30,540 nucleotides of DNA from a virus. Of the stretch, positions 1 through 8,300 are shown piece after piece. A program made the translations under genes and the position numbers. The first letter of the stretch is position 1; each line of letters opens with the position of its first letter. The DNA lies in IMG/VR virus record IMGVR_UViG_3300033571_017531, positions 1 through 30,540 of that record; one strand, given 5' to 3'. The notes beneath the pieces were generated by a model. It did not search any database. It was not told the origin of the DNA and was given only the letters and a program-made list of their open reading frames with translations.

Positions 1-247
1 GTGGTGGCATTCCTCCAGCTTGCTGTTGGTACTGCTGGAGTAGCATGGATAATACCTCTAGGATTTTACCCATTGAGTCTAAATCAGCTTGAGTTATGTA
101 TTCTCCAACAGCTTGCACCTCTCCAGGATTAGCTTGAGCAGCTATATCGGCTGCCGCAGCTATCTTGTGGAATGGAGTTCTATTAGATAATAGACCATAC
201 TCGACGAATGCTTTGTGCATGCCTATTATGTAAGCTGTCTTAATCAT
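1..247 (-). CDS. Partial phage protein, N-terminal 82 codons (function unknown)
   Basis: An open frame starts with ATG at 247 on the minus strand and runs off the left edge of the window. An AGGAG Shine-Dalgarno site lies about 7 bases upstream, inside the 10-base gap to the preceding gene. The visible N-terminus (MIKTAYIIGMHKAFVEYG) aligns with the N-terminus of the 382-residue protein encoded just upstream (LLKLAFIRGTQNALVAAG). Both have K-x-A-[YF]-I-x-G followed by A-[FL]-V-x-x-G. The end of the visible part is rich in Gln and Gly. It is the last visible member of the minus-strand array that begins with the RNA polymerase gene. I do not recognise a family. A virion or head-internal protein is an inference from the neighbourhood. 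Confidence 0.7.
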   Translation of the reverse strand, partial: MIKTAYIIGMHKAFVEYGLLSNRTPFHKIAAAADIAAQANPGEVQAVGEYITQADLDSMGKILEVLSMLLQQYQQQAGGMPP

Positions 248-257
248 AATACTACTC

Positions 258-1406
258 CTAGTACCTTCTACGCTTAGAAGATGACCTACTGCCTAACCCT
301 AATTGTCTTAGGATATAAGCAGCGCTCTTCTCTTCTTTCTTGTCCTCTGTAGAAGATTCTGCATCACTGTGTTCTTCTTCCATCTTACTTTCAGCGTAGT
401 CCTTCAAAGCTTCAGGTACGTCAGAGGAATCTTCTTCTTTCTTTGATTCTGAGTCTTCTTCCATAGCCCACTTGATTCTTTGGATATAGTTAGCTCTTTC
501 CCTATTGGACATTCCTATCATAGTCCTAAGGGCGGCAAGTTTATCCCTGCTGTTTAATCCTCTAGGTAAGTAAGCACCTACCTCCGAAGCTGTCTTTTTA
601 AGTAAGTAGTTATACGCGCTGGCCTTTTGCATATCCCCAGTGAATGGGGCAGTATCATTAAAAGCACCGCCACCTTGTTCAAAGTTAGCATAGCCTTCTG
701 GTCTAGGATCCTCTTCGATATTATCTGGGTCTGCTACGTCAGGCCCTACATTATATGCTGCATCCTCAGCCAATTTTCTAAGCAACAAAGAAGCAGTCTT
801 AGCGTCTAAGCTAACGCCTTCAGCTAAATCCTTCATGCTACCAGTAAATGGGGCAGCATTAGCCATTGGATCAGCTAACCCTTGGTCACCGCCAAGATGG
901 GCGTAGTCCTCACTGGCTCTATCTCCAGCTTCAGACTCATAGTCATCTAGAACTTGTGGCGCTGGGTTAGCTACACCGCCTCCGAATATGTCACCTTCGG
1001 CAGCTCGTTTAAGCATAGCAACAACCTCTTTAGCTTCTTGTTCCGATTCCATGTTCTCCAATGCGTCAGCAGCTTGTTCAGATGCGTTAGAGAAGGCATC
1101 AGCCATGTCAGCTTGGTGCTCCAAAGCTTCAGCAGCTTCATCAACATCCACACCTTCATCAGAGTCATCTTCCATAACAGCAGCAGCTTCTTCTGGGTGA
1201 AGTTCTTCTTCTGCGCCAGTAACCATAGAAGACATAGCATTAGCCACATCTTCTTCTGAAGCAAGCTTCCAATTCCTAGGTAAAGCGTAGGATGCTACCT
1301 TTACAGCTAAATCAGCATGCAATTCTGACTTGTATGGAGGTATAGCTCCTGCAGCAACTAAAGCGTTTTGAGTACCTCTAATAAAAGCCAATTTTAATAA
1401 TGACAT
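258..1406 (-). CDS. Acidic 382-residue protein with internal repeat (putative virion/scaffold-type)
   Basis: The start is ATG at 1406, with AGGAG 7 bases upstream. The protein is strongly acidic over residues 50-130 and 315-360, Ala/Glu-rich there with likely helix and coiled coil, and ends in a basic tail (RSSSKRRRY). It carries a degenerate internal duplication. Copy 1 has DYAH at 167-170, APFTGSM at 185-191 and AKTAS at 202-206. Copy 2 has GYAN at 238-241, APFTGDM at 253-259 and KKTAS at 270-274. The distance from APFTG to KTAS is 17 residues in both. The N-terminal 20 residues resemble those of the next gene. Composition and position fit a scaffold-like or internal virion protein, but no catalytic motif is visible and the function is inference only. 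Confidence 0.8.
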   Translation of the reverse strand: MSLLKLAFIRGTQNALVAAGAIPPYKSELHADLAVKVASYALPRNWKLASEEDVANAMSSMVTGAEEELHPEEAAAVMEDDSDEGVDVDEAAEALEHQADMADAFSNASEQAADALENMESEQEAKEVVAMLKRAAEGDIFGGGVANPAPQVLDDYESEAGDRASEDYAHLGGDQGLADPMANAAPFTGSMKDLAEGVSLDAKTASLLLRKLAEDAAYNVGPDVADPDNIEEDPRPEGYANFEQGGGAFNDTAPFTGDMQKASAYNYLLKKTASEVGAYLPRGLNSRDKLAALRTMIGMSNRERANYIQRIKWAMEEDSESKKEEDSSDVPEALKDYAESKMEEEHSDAESSTEDKKEEKSAAYILRQLGLGSRSSSKRRRY

Positions 1407-1420
1407 ATAAAATCTCCTGT

Positions 1421-1462
1421 TATACTTTCTATAAAGTATAGTATCGTGTTATTAATATAACA
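1421..1462. promoter_or_regulatory. Two adjacent inverted repeats in the 59-bp gap before the 382-residue gene
   Basis: TATACTTT at 1421-1428 and AAAGTATA at 1433-1440 form an 8-bp stem with loop CTAT. TGTTAT at 1447-1452 and ATAACA at 1457-1462 form a 6-bp stem with loop TAAT. They fill almost the whole gap between two minus-strand genes, in an array where other genes overlap. The second repeat contains GTGTTAT, also seen in the divergent promoter-like regions near 9790 and 13570. There is no T-run directly after either stem, so an intrinsic terminator is unlikely. An internal promoter, operator or RNA-processing hairpin is more plausible. Confidence 0.45.
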
Positions 1463-1465
1463 ATT

Positions 1466-2131
1466 CTATTTAAGTTCATCTAAGCCTGGGGCTACTCTAA
1501 GTGCTGCCTCAGGTATTGACATTTCTCTAGGCTGGCTATCGGAAGAGTCAAATACTCCACCGAGACCAGCACCTATCCTGCTACCTAGGGTACTTGCAAG
1601 CATGCCCGCGGGTAACCCGAAACCACTCGACAAAGCAAATCCCAGACCACTACCTAAGGCTGCACCTACCCCACGGCCCTTGTTCTCGCCGTACTCAGAC
1701 TCACCGGATAGTGCCCTTCCGGCGTCCATTAATGGGAATCCTAGAGTAAAACCAGCACCTAGAGCCAAGCCTGGTATTCCCTTAGCTACATTTTTCAAAT
1801 CCTCGGCAGTTATATCGTGTGGAGTATTAGGTGAACTACTTAGGTACTTGCGTATCTTCCTAGCCCCCGAGATAAACTTATCGTCTGGAGCAATATCACC
1901 TAGTATCAGCCCTCCTTTACCTAACAAACCCCCCTGAGCAAACCTAGCTTTAGCCAATGGTATAGCATGCTCGTTTCCTAGGAGTAAGCTTTTCAGCATA
2001 CCTCGGGAGCTCTTTACTTTTGAATACCCATGGCGGGTAACATACTTAGATACATTATCAAGCTGATCTGCTGTTAAGTTCTTATTACCAAACAGTGCTT
2101 TGGAAATAACATTGCTAAATGGCTTACTCAT
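1466..2131 (-). CDS. Gly-rich 221-residue protein with hydrophobic C-terminal half (unknown)
   Basis: I start the gene at ATG 2131 (MSKPFSNVIS), not at upstream in-frame codons. This ATG lies one base after the stop codon of the RNA polymerase beta' C-terminal gene and has AAGGAG in the right place. The longer frame would run inside the polymerase gene. Residues 1-110 are mixed and basic. From about residue 120 there are long Gly/Ala/Leu stretches of glycine-zipper type, which could insert in a membrane or pack as helices. Similar Gly-rich hydrophobic blocks occur in the 131- and 282-residue neighbours. Such proteins in phage virion modules can be internal or ejected proteins, but no named family is recognised. 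Confidence 0.75.
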   Translation of the reverse strand: MSKPFSNVISKALFGNKNLTADQLDNVSKYVTRHGYSKVKSSRGMLKSLLLGNEHAIPLAKARFAQGGLLGKGGLILGDIAPDDKFISGARKIRKYLSSSPNTPHDITAEDLKNVAKGIPGLALGAGFTLGFPLMDAGRALSGESEYGENKGRGVGAALGSGLGFALSSGFGLPAGMLASTLGSRIGAGLGGVFDSSDSQPREMSIPEAALRVAPGLDELK

Positions 2132-2132
2132 A

Positions 2133-3911
2133 CTAGTACTCTCCTTTTTCTCCGCGTCTAAATTCTTTACCAAGAGCAAGTGCCGCCATAGGATCATACC
2201 CGTGTACAGTACCTTTCTGCCCATAGCTAGCCGCATCTATAAGGGTATCTTTCTGGTAACGATAACCTAATCTTTGTAACCAGTTAGGATTTAATAATGG
2301 AGTTCTGGTAGCTGCCGCCATTATTGGTTGTATAACAGGGCTTCTATCAGTGCACTCTATCTCATCTTTCCCTTTAGAAAGTATATCCTCAGCTATCCTT
2401 CTAGTTATAGGCGTACCTACTGTGTGCTCAAATATTGGCTTTGTTAGTATCTTACCTATAGCCGAAGAAACTTTAGACAGATTACCTGTGTTACTAAGCT
2501 CTTTGGTAACTTGGTTCAATGGAACTATGTCACCCTCAGTTAGGTCCCCTATGGGATTTATTACCTTAACATAATTTAGCTGTGTCTTAGCCAATAATTC
2601 TAGGTTTCTTTGGTCTATCTTAACGCCAGATTCCTCAAATGCTCCGCGTAAAGATTTAACTAAGTACTCTCTGCCAGCACCAACACCCTTGTGCTTAAGT
2701 ACTTCGTCAGGGGCGGCTACCCCAGATGATAGTAAATCCCCTGGCTCAACTTCATCTCCCTCTGATATCTTTAGATCTCTTCCAGGAGGAACATAATGAG
2801 CAGAGCCATTTATATGTATGTCATATCCACCCTGTGGAGCTTTGCTAACTTTGTCAACCTTGCCCTTAGTGTCTGCTAGAGTTGCTTTGTAAAAGAAGTT
2901 CTTCGGTATCTCTACGAATTGCTTGAATGCTTTTAGGCCAGAAGGCTTGGCTACGTCTCCTTTAACAAGAGATACTCCGTGCTTAGAACTCAGCTGCATC
3001 TGAGTTAGCGGTTCTGACATGGCTTGAGCAGCCCTAACACCTACATTAGCTCCGACCTTGTAGTCCTTACCTTGTACTGATGTACCCATGCACTTTTGGC
3101 ATATTCCCTGGTCTAGCTCGCAAGTCATACTTGACCTAACTAATACCTTACCGCCAGAAGAACTTAGCTGTGAGGCTAACTTAGAGTTAATAAGTTCGTT
3201 AGTGCCTGCCCTATATCTCCCCTCTATACTAGCATCAGAAGAATCCATGGGTATACCGTTGTGTGTCCCGCAGTCAACATCGGCTACCACCGCCCCTGAC
3301 ATAACAGCCGAAAGAACTTTCTGCATTTCCCCAGGCTCTGCAGTTCCTAGCTGGCCTTTAATAACCTGACCCCTAGACTCATCACCCGCTATCCAGGCTT
3401 CAGCTGGACTCAACCCTTCAGCGTAGCTTCTTTTTATTAAGAAGGGTACAGGCCTACCTGAGTAGTCACCTACTACAACAGGGGTAGCTATGGCTTTCAT
3501 CAATTGATTAACGTTTCCTCTAGATCCTGCCCTAGCAGTCATAGCCATGTCACCCTTGTGATTTTTCGCTAAGGTCTGTATTTTAGTTTGAGCGTCTACA
3601 TAGGCATCAAAAGCTTGGTCTGATGTAGCCCCGAACTTTTTAATTTTATCTTCAGCCTCATGTAGTATAGCATCCCTTTGCTCATACTCTGGCTCTATGT
3701 CGTCTAAACCTACTGTTATACCTTCGTAAGTAGCAAACTCATCTCCTATTTTCTTAATTTTAGGAGCCACGAATTTGTAATGTTCTGGGGCTTCTTTCGC
3801 TAATTTAACTAAAGTGCTCTTCATGCCTTTAGTAGTTACTGGTCCTTGAATCCTAAAGTCCTTGGGTAAGGCGTTGTTAACTAGTACATCAGCTAATCTT
3901 CCTGTGATCAT
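2133..3911 (-). CDS. DNA-directed RNA polymerase, C-terminal part of beta' as a separate chain
   Basis: This 592-residue protein begins where bacterial beta' continues after its catalytic NADFDGD loop. In order it shows the F-loop (ARAGSRGNVNQL, about 126-137), the bridge helix (about 173-205, with the conserved Thr190-Ala191 pair), a four-Cys zinc site (C214, C264, C271, C274), and the trigger-loop region (about 296-312). Next comes a barrel-like domain (KISEGDEVEPGDLL), then KGVGAGREYLVKSL and the beta' C-terminal region. In the trigger loop the catalytic His is kept (H311), while the position of E. coli R933 is Ser308 by my alignment. It must combine with the beta-beta'N fusion to form an active enzyme. 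The start overlaps the stop of the preceding gene (ATGA), which implies translational coupling. The assignment is certain from motifs; packaging in the virion is inference. Confidence 0.96.
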   Translation of the reverse strand: MITGRLADVLVNNALPKDFRIQGPVTTKGMKSTLVKLAKEAPEHYKFVAPKIKKIGDEFATYEGITVGLDDIEPEYEQRDAILHEAEDKIKKFGATSDQAFDAYVDAQTKIQTLAKNHKGDMAMTARAGSRGNVNQLMKAIATPVVVGDYSGRPVPFLIKRSYAEGLSPAEAWIAGDESRGQVIKGQLGTAEPGEMQKVLSAVMSGAVVADVDCGTHNGIPMDSSDASIEGRYRAGTNELINSKLASQLSSSGGKVLVRSSMTCELDQGICQKCMGTSVQGKDYKVGANVGVRAAQAMSEPLTQMQLSSKHGVSLVKGDVAKPSGLKAFKQFVEIPKNFFYKATLADTKGKVDKVSKAPQGGYDIHINGSAHYVPPGRDLKISEGDEVEPGDLLSSGVAAPDEVLKHKGVGAGREYLVKSLRGAFEESGVKIDQRNLELLAKTQLNYVKVINPIGDLTEGDIVPLNQVTKELSNTGNLSKVSSAIGKILTKPIFEHTVGTPITRRIAEDILSKGKDEIECTDRSPVIQPIMAAATRTPLLNPNWLQRLGYRYQKDTLIDAASYGQKGTVHGYDPMAALALGKEFRRGEKGEY

Positions 3912-4303
3912 AATAGCTTAGCCTCCTCTGATAACGATTTAAGTCTAGTCTTTGGATCCACTGGCGCATCGTAGGTTACTGGCCCATCCTTGGTTAGGTA
4001 ATTTATGGCACCCAGGGCTCCACCACCTACACCTAGTATACCGGCCAGTGCAGCCAATCTTTTATCCATCTTCATTGATTTTTTCAACCCATAGGCTAGG
4101 CTACCACCTAACCCAGCAGACGCTCCTATTAACCCATAATTGGCCACTGCTGGGTGAAGCCAATTATTACCGTAGTTTTTCTTGTCGGATTTACCGTAAG
4201 CTGCTCCAGCTAACCCACCCAAAGCTATACCAGCCAAAGGTAACTTTAGGGAAGCTGTCTTACCTAATTTAGAGTACTCATTTTCTAATAATTTAAGACT
4301 CAT
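3908..4303 (-). CDS. Small glycine-zipper hydrophobic protein (131 residues, unknown)
   Basis: The start is ATG 4303 with GGAGG upstream, overlapping the previous stop by ATGA. The protein has three hydrophobic Gly/Ala-rich stretches, at about 20-37, 55-75 and 83-103, separated by short charged turns (KSDKK, KKSMKMDKR). It could span a membrane three times. Near the N-terminus it carries GKTAS, a tetrapeptide (KTAS) also found twice in the 382-residue protein. It lies directly upstream of the beta' C-terminal gene and is coupled to it. A membrane-active or internal virion protein delivered with the polymerase is an attractive guess, but nothing in the sequence proves it. Confidence 0.75.
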   Translation of the reverse strand: MSLKLLENEYSKLGKTASLKLPLAGIALGGLAGAAYGKSDKKNYGNNWLHPAVANYGLIGASAGLGGSLAYGLKKSMKMDKRLAALAGILGVGGGALGAINYLTKDGPVTYDAPVDPKTRLKSLSEEAKLL

Positions 4304-5148
4304 CTCATTCCTCCATAGTAAGAGTTATAGTTATTGCTGGCTAGATTACTTTGAGGGGGTACGTACTTGTTGGCTGCATTATCAATCCATGATTGGTAAG
4401 GTATCACCATAGGTGCGGCTAATGACCCCACCATTGCTCCAGTGCTTTTTATTCTACCACTTGACTTTAGTGCAGCTTGTGCAGCAGCTGAACCAGACTG
4501 AACAGCTTGGTTTGCTAAGTTAGAGGATTGTGTTACTAAATCCTGGAATCCCTTATTGGCATCTGTGCTCAACCTTCCCCCAAACTTATCTGCTTGAGAT
4601 TTAATCTGAGTTAGGCTAGCCCTAGTATTCTGATCCAACCTACTACCATATCTTTTAATATAGTCCCCTAATATTTTAGAGTGGTTAGTTCCACGCTCTA
4701 ATTGCTCTTTTAAGAAGTTCATCTCATTCTTATTTATCAGTGCTGCTGATTGATTGGCATCAAATCCCATATCTTTGTATCTGTTAAGATTAGACCGATT
4801 AAATCCTCTAGCAGCCTTGCTTCCAAGAAATCTACCTGCCCTCATTAGAGGCATAAAAGCCAAGCCACCTAAAGCACCAGTTGCAAATGCTCTACCCTTC
4901 TGACCTTCCTCAGCAGAAGCCGCGTTGAGTATACCACCACCTACAGCACTACCTAGCATAGGATTTAATAACCTAGCCTTGGTCATGCTAGACCCAGTGT
5001 ATGCTGGCATTCCCATCATCCATTTTAGCCCTTTAGCCAGAGCAGTACCCTTAAAAGCGTTAAATGCTGCGCCTATGAATGCCCTCTTCTCCATATACTC
5101 AGATATAGCTATGTTACTACCGAGCCCATAGAAGTTTTCTCTAGTCAT
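4300..5148 (-). CDS. Putative internal virion/ejection-type protein (282 residues, unknown family)
   Basis: ATG 5148 overlaps the preceding stop codon (ATGA). After about 20 residues comes KRAFIGAAFNAFKG, which resembles the N-terminal K-x-A-[FY] motif of several neighbours. Residues 50-115 are Gly/Ala-rich and hydrophobic with basic turns (GRFLGSKAARG). The middle, about 120-205, is a helical region rich in Gln, Asn and Lys. Residues 205-250 are again small-residue rich, and the C-terminus is rich in Asn, Tyr and Gly. This alternation of amphipathic and glycine-zipper segments is seen in phage pilot or ejection proteins, but I cannot assign a family. Its place between two RNA polymerase genes suggests shared timing or a shared destination. 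Confidence 0.75.
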   Translation of the reverse strand: MTRENFYGLGSNIAISEYMEKRAFIGAAFNAFKGTALAKGLKWMMGMPAYTGSSMTKARLLNPMLGSAVGGGILNAASAEEGQKGRAFATGALGGLAFMPLMRAGRFLGSKAARGFNRSNLNRYKDMGFDANQSAALINKNEMNFLKEQLERGTNHSKILGDYIKRYGSRLDQNTRASLTQIKSQADKFGGRLSTDANKGFQDLVTQSSNLANQAVQSGSAAAQAALKSSGRIKSTGAMVGSLAAPMVIPYQSWIDNAANKYVPPQSNLASNNYNSYYGGMR

Positions 5149-5381
5149 CTTGTAGGAACCCCCATATTAGAGGGTGTGGCTATCTCTATTTTATGTGACC
5201 AGGTATCGCCATTCCTAAACTCTGAATCTCCGGTCATCTTAGTCTTATCTTTAACGTCAGAATAGCCTTCATCGTTATCTGATTCAGTAGAACTAACCAT
5301 AGCGGAAGCCAAATCTTCAGCACTTTCCAGCTGAGCTAACTTACATCCTAGTCTGTAGGCTATTTGTAAACTCTTCATCAT
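5145..5381 (-). CDS. 78-residue acidic protein between RNA polymerase genes (unknown)
   Basis: ATG 5381 overlaps the stop codon of the RNA polymerase fusion gene (TGATG), and the stop overlaps the next start (ATGA), so it is coupled on both sides. The N-terminus (KSLQIAYRLGCKLAQLES) matches the K-x-x-A-[FY]-x-x-G pattern of the neighbouring proteins at 1-247 and 258-1406. The rest is polar and acidic (TESDNDEGYSDVKDKTK), probably disordered. No enzymatic motif is present. A polymerase accessory peptide or a small virion protein with a packaging signal are both possible. Confidence 0.7.
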   Translation of the reverse strand: MMKSLQIAYRLGCKLAQLESAEDLASAMVSSTESDNDEGYSDVKDKTKMTGDSEFRNGDTWSHKIEIATPSNMGVPTR

Positions 5382-8300
5382 CAGTCATCCTCCTCTATAG
5401 TGACATTGTCATTAACAGCTACTTCGCCACGCCTATACGCAGACTGGGCATCCTTCACTGTCTTAAATTTAAAGGATTTAGTACTGGCTGGTACAGCTTC
5501 CGTTGATTTATATATACCGGCTATTGCTTCCATCTTAGGGTAAGCCAGTATCTGGTCCCTATTTCTATCGCCTAGAACGTTATTCGATAGCAACATATTA
5601 CCAGCATCTTTTACTGCCCCATCGGTTGCAGGTAAGTGCACTTGAAGCGCATCGCCGTCATAATCTAGATTCATGCCATCCTCCATAAACGGACTCACAG
5701 TAATAGTTTTACCTGAGGTTGGTACTGGCTTAGCAGCTATCATATTAAATCTGTGTAGAGTAGGGGCTCTATTAAGTATTACAGGTCTATTCTTAGATTC
5801 TATCATTAGCTCCTCCCTAGCTGCAGACACTTTATTCTGTACCATCTCCTTAGCCTGAACAGCACCGTACCCGCGCTTAACTAAGTTCTTTATTATGAAT
5901 GGGCTATACATTCCCCACATCATATCTTCAGGTAACCCAACCTCATCCATACCTAGATTTGGGTCTGGAGCTGCAGTTCCTCTACCAGTAAGATCTAATC
6001 TCTTAGCTAAGACCTTACCATTAAAAAACCCTGTCTTTGTACCAACAATAGTATTAACTATGCCTTTTACTTCGGTCTGAGCTAACTTAGCTGATACTGG
6101 AGGATTAACACCTATGACAGCCCCGGCAGCTTGTTGTACGTGGGCTCTCATCTCCCGTATATCTTCATCTGGTAGATCAAGATCCTTGGCTTCTTGTAGT
6201 TTGTCTTTAGCTAATATAAGGTCCTTGTATAAATGATTAACGTCGCTAACTAGCAAGTCGCCATTTTGGCCTGGTACAATAGGTCTAAACTGCGCGGGTA
6301 TTACAGGGAAGTACTTAGTCATATAGGCTTCGCCTGGTTTGTGCCCGTTCTCTTTAAGGGCTTTTAGTGCCTTTATTTTTTTATATGCATTGTCTTTGTC
6401 AGCTCCCTTAAGTTTAGTAAGTGAGCTCTTAGTAGCTTCTAGCTCTTTATCTACGTCTAAAGAGTTTAACTTCTCCCTAACATAGTCTCCGCCTTTCTCC
6501 TGCACCATCTTAGATAAACCTGATTCAGTCGTCCCTAACAACCTTCTAGCAGGGTCATTAAATAGGGGATTCATTACTGATTCAGGAAGCTCTATATGCG
6601 TGTACTTAGTACCTTGCAACCCACCTGTTCTAGCTATGTCAAACAGGCCATCTCTCTCTGGCATTAGGTTCTTGGATAAAACCATCTTACCGTTTTTAAT
6701 CTCTCCAGAGGACATAGCCTTTACTTCCGAATCTAGCAGTGGAGTTAAGGTCATGTCATTCCCCTTCCTATCCATTCTAAGTCCAGCCCCTGTTAGCATG
6801 TGCTTAAATTTGTCATAGGCAAAACTACTTTGTGGCGGTGGAACGGGTCTGCCTAGCTGCACAGCTCTCCAGTACTCTGAGTTTCTAGTCCCTTTTATAA
6901 CAGCATTTTCTTTCAAGATGTCTCTGGCGTCATGAGCCAGAAGTGCATTAATTTCCATAAGGCCAGTACCCTTAGCGCCTTCGTCTCCGCCCTTACTAGG
7001 AGCACCATTTATATCATACCCGCCGTCAACACCTCTAGCCGAGAAGTTAGTATCAGTGTCCTTAAAAAGCCTGTATGTATACTGAGGCCCTACCATGATA
7101 TTCTTAATTGTCTTACCTGTAACAGGGTCGTAAATATTTTCTTTATCAGATACACCAGCCTTTTTAAGTTCCTGCCTGGCCATCTTAACGTTGTTTACCT
7201 TTTGGAAACTTGGTACTACGTACTTGGTGCCTTGCTTGTCCGCAGCTTTAGCCATTGCAGTTTCTATTACCTGACCAGGGTTAATACGGGACACTACAGC
7301 CAGACTAGATAGCAACATGTCTATTGGCTTACCAGAAGCATCTCTAAGCATGTTCTCATCTTCAACTATCTTACCTACAACGCCCTTACCTCCGTATCTA
7401 TTGCATACCTTGTCACCTATTCTTAAAGGCTCTTCTGATTTAACTACAACAGTTACCTTATTACCCTGCTGCTGAACATCCACTACCTCACCTGAAGATT
7501 GGCCATCCCACACCTCAGTCTTGTCGGTGTACTCTGCTCTTAGAGACTTGTGTATTTTACCAAGTATTTGGTTTTCTATACTTGGAGCTTTTTTCTGTAG
7601 CACAGTTATAAGTGGGTCACCAGGGTTAATAATGGCGCCTTTCTTTACTAAGCCTGAGTCCAGCTTAGCGTACTGATCTTTATTAAATACCTTAGGGAAG
7701 TTAGCCATGTGCCTATTGTGGTCTATCCTAGTATCTTTATCTACTTCTACTACGTATTTACTCATCTTAACGGACTTCATCTTCTCAGCTGCTGACTGAG
7801 ATATAACAACAGCGTCATTTGAATTTAGCCCATGGTAAGCTACGTATGCTATCTTTAGATTTTTGCCTAAGGCAAGCTCACCGTCTTTTGTGTAGTTACT
7901 CTCAGCTAGCATGTCACCCTTGCTTACTTTAGTTCCTGGTTTTATTTTTAGTGTATGATTCAAAAATGTCTTTGAAGCCATAGGAACATTTTCAGCATAA
8001 GGAACTTCAGTTATCTCGCCAGACTTCTGTTTTATCTTTATAATACCACCTTCAGCACTAACCACTTCACCTTCTACAGGGGATAGCTTGTCTACTGCAG
8101 CAGCTACGCTCTTCTCCATTGATACCCCACCCATCTTACCATCTGCCGATACCTGAACTAGCGGAGCTTCTCTATGTACCAACGGCACAGCTTGGCCAAC
8201 CATTTTAGAACCCATGATTATACGATTACCCTGAGTGCTATCTAGGAAAGGTACCATGTTAGTGTTTATAGTATACATATGCTTTACGTCCGGTATAGCG

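Noticed and set aside
4300-5148. Tail tape-measure fragment
   Set aside because: Gly/Ala-rich helices suggested it, but 282 residues is far too short and there are no tape-measure repeats.
3912-5380. Intron, intein or frameshift separating the two parts of beta'
   Set aside because: The intervening sequence is three coupled genes with their own starts. There is no homing endonuclease or splicing motif, and beta'C has its own ATG at the overlap.
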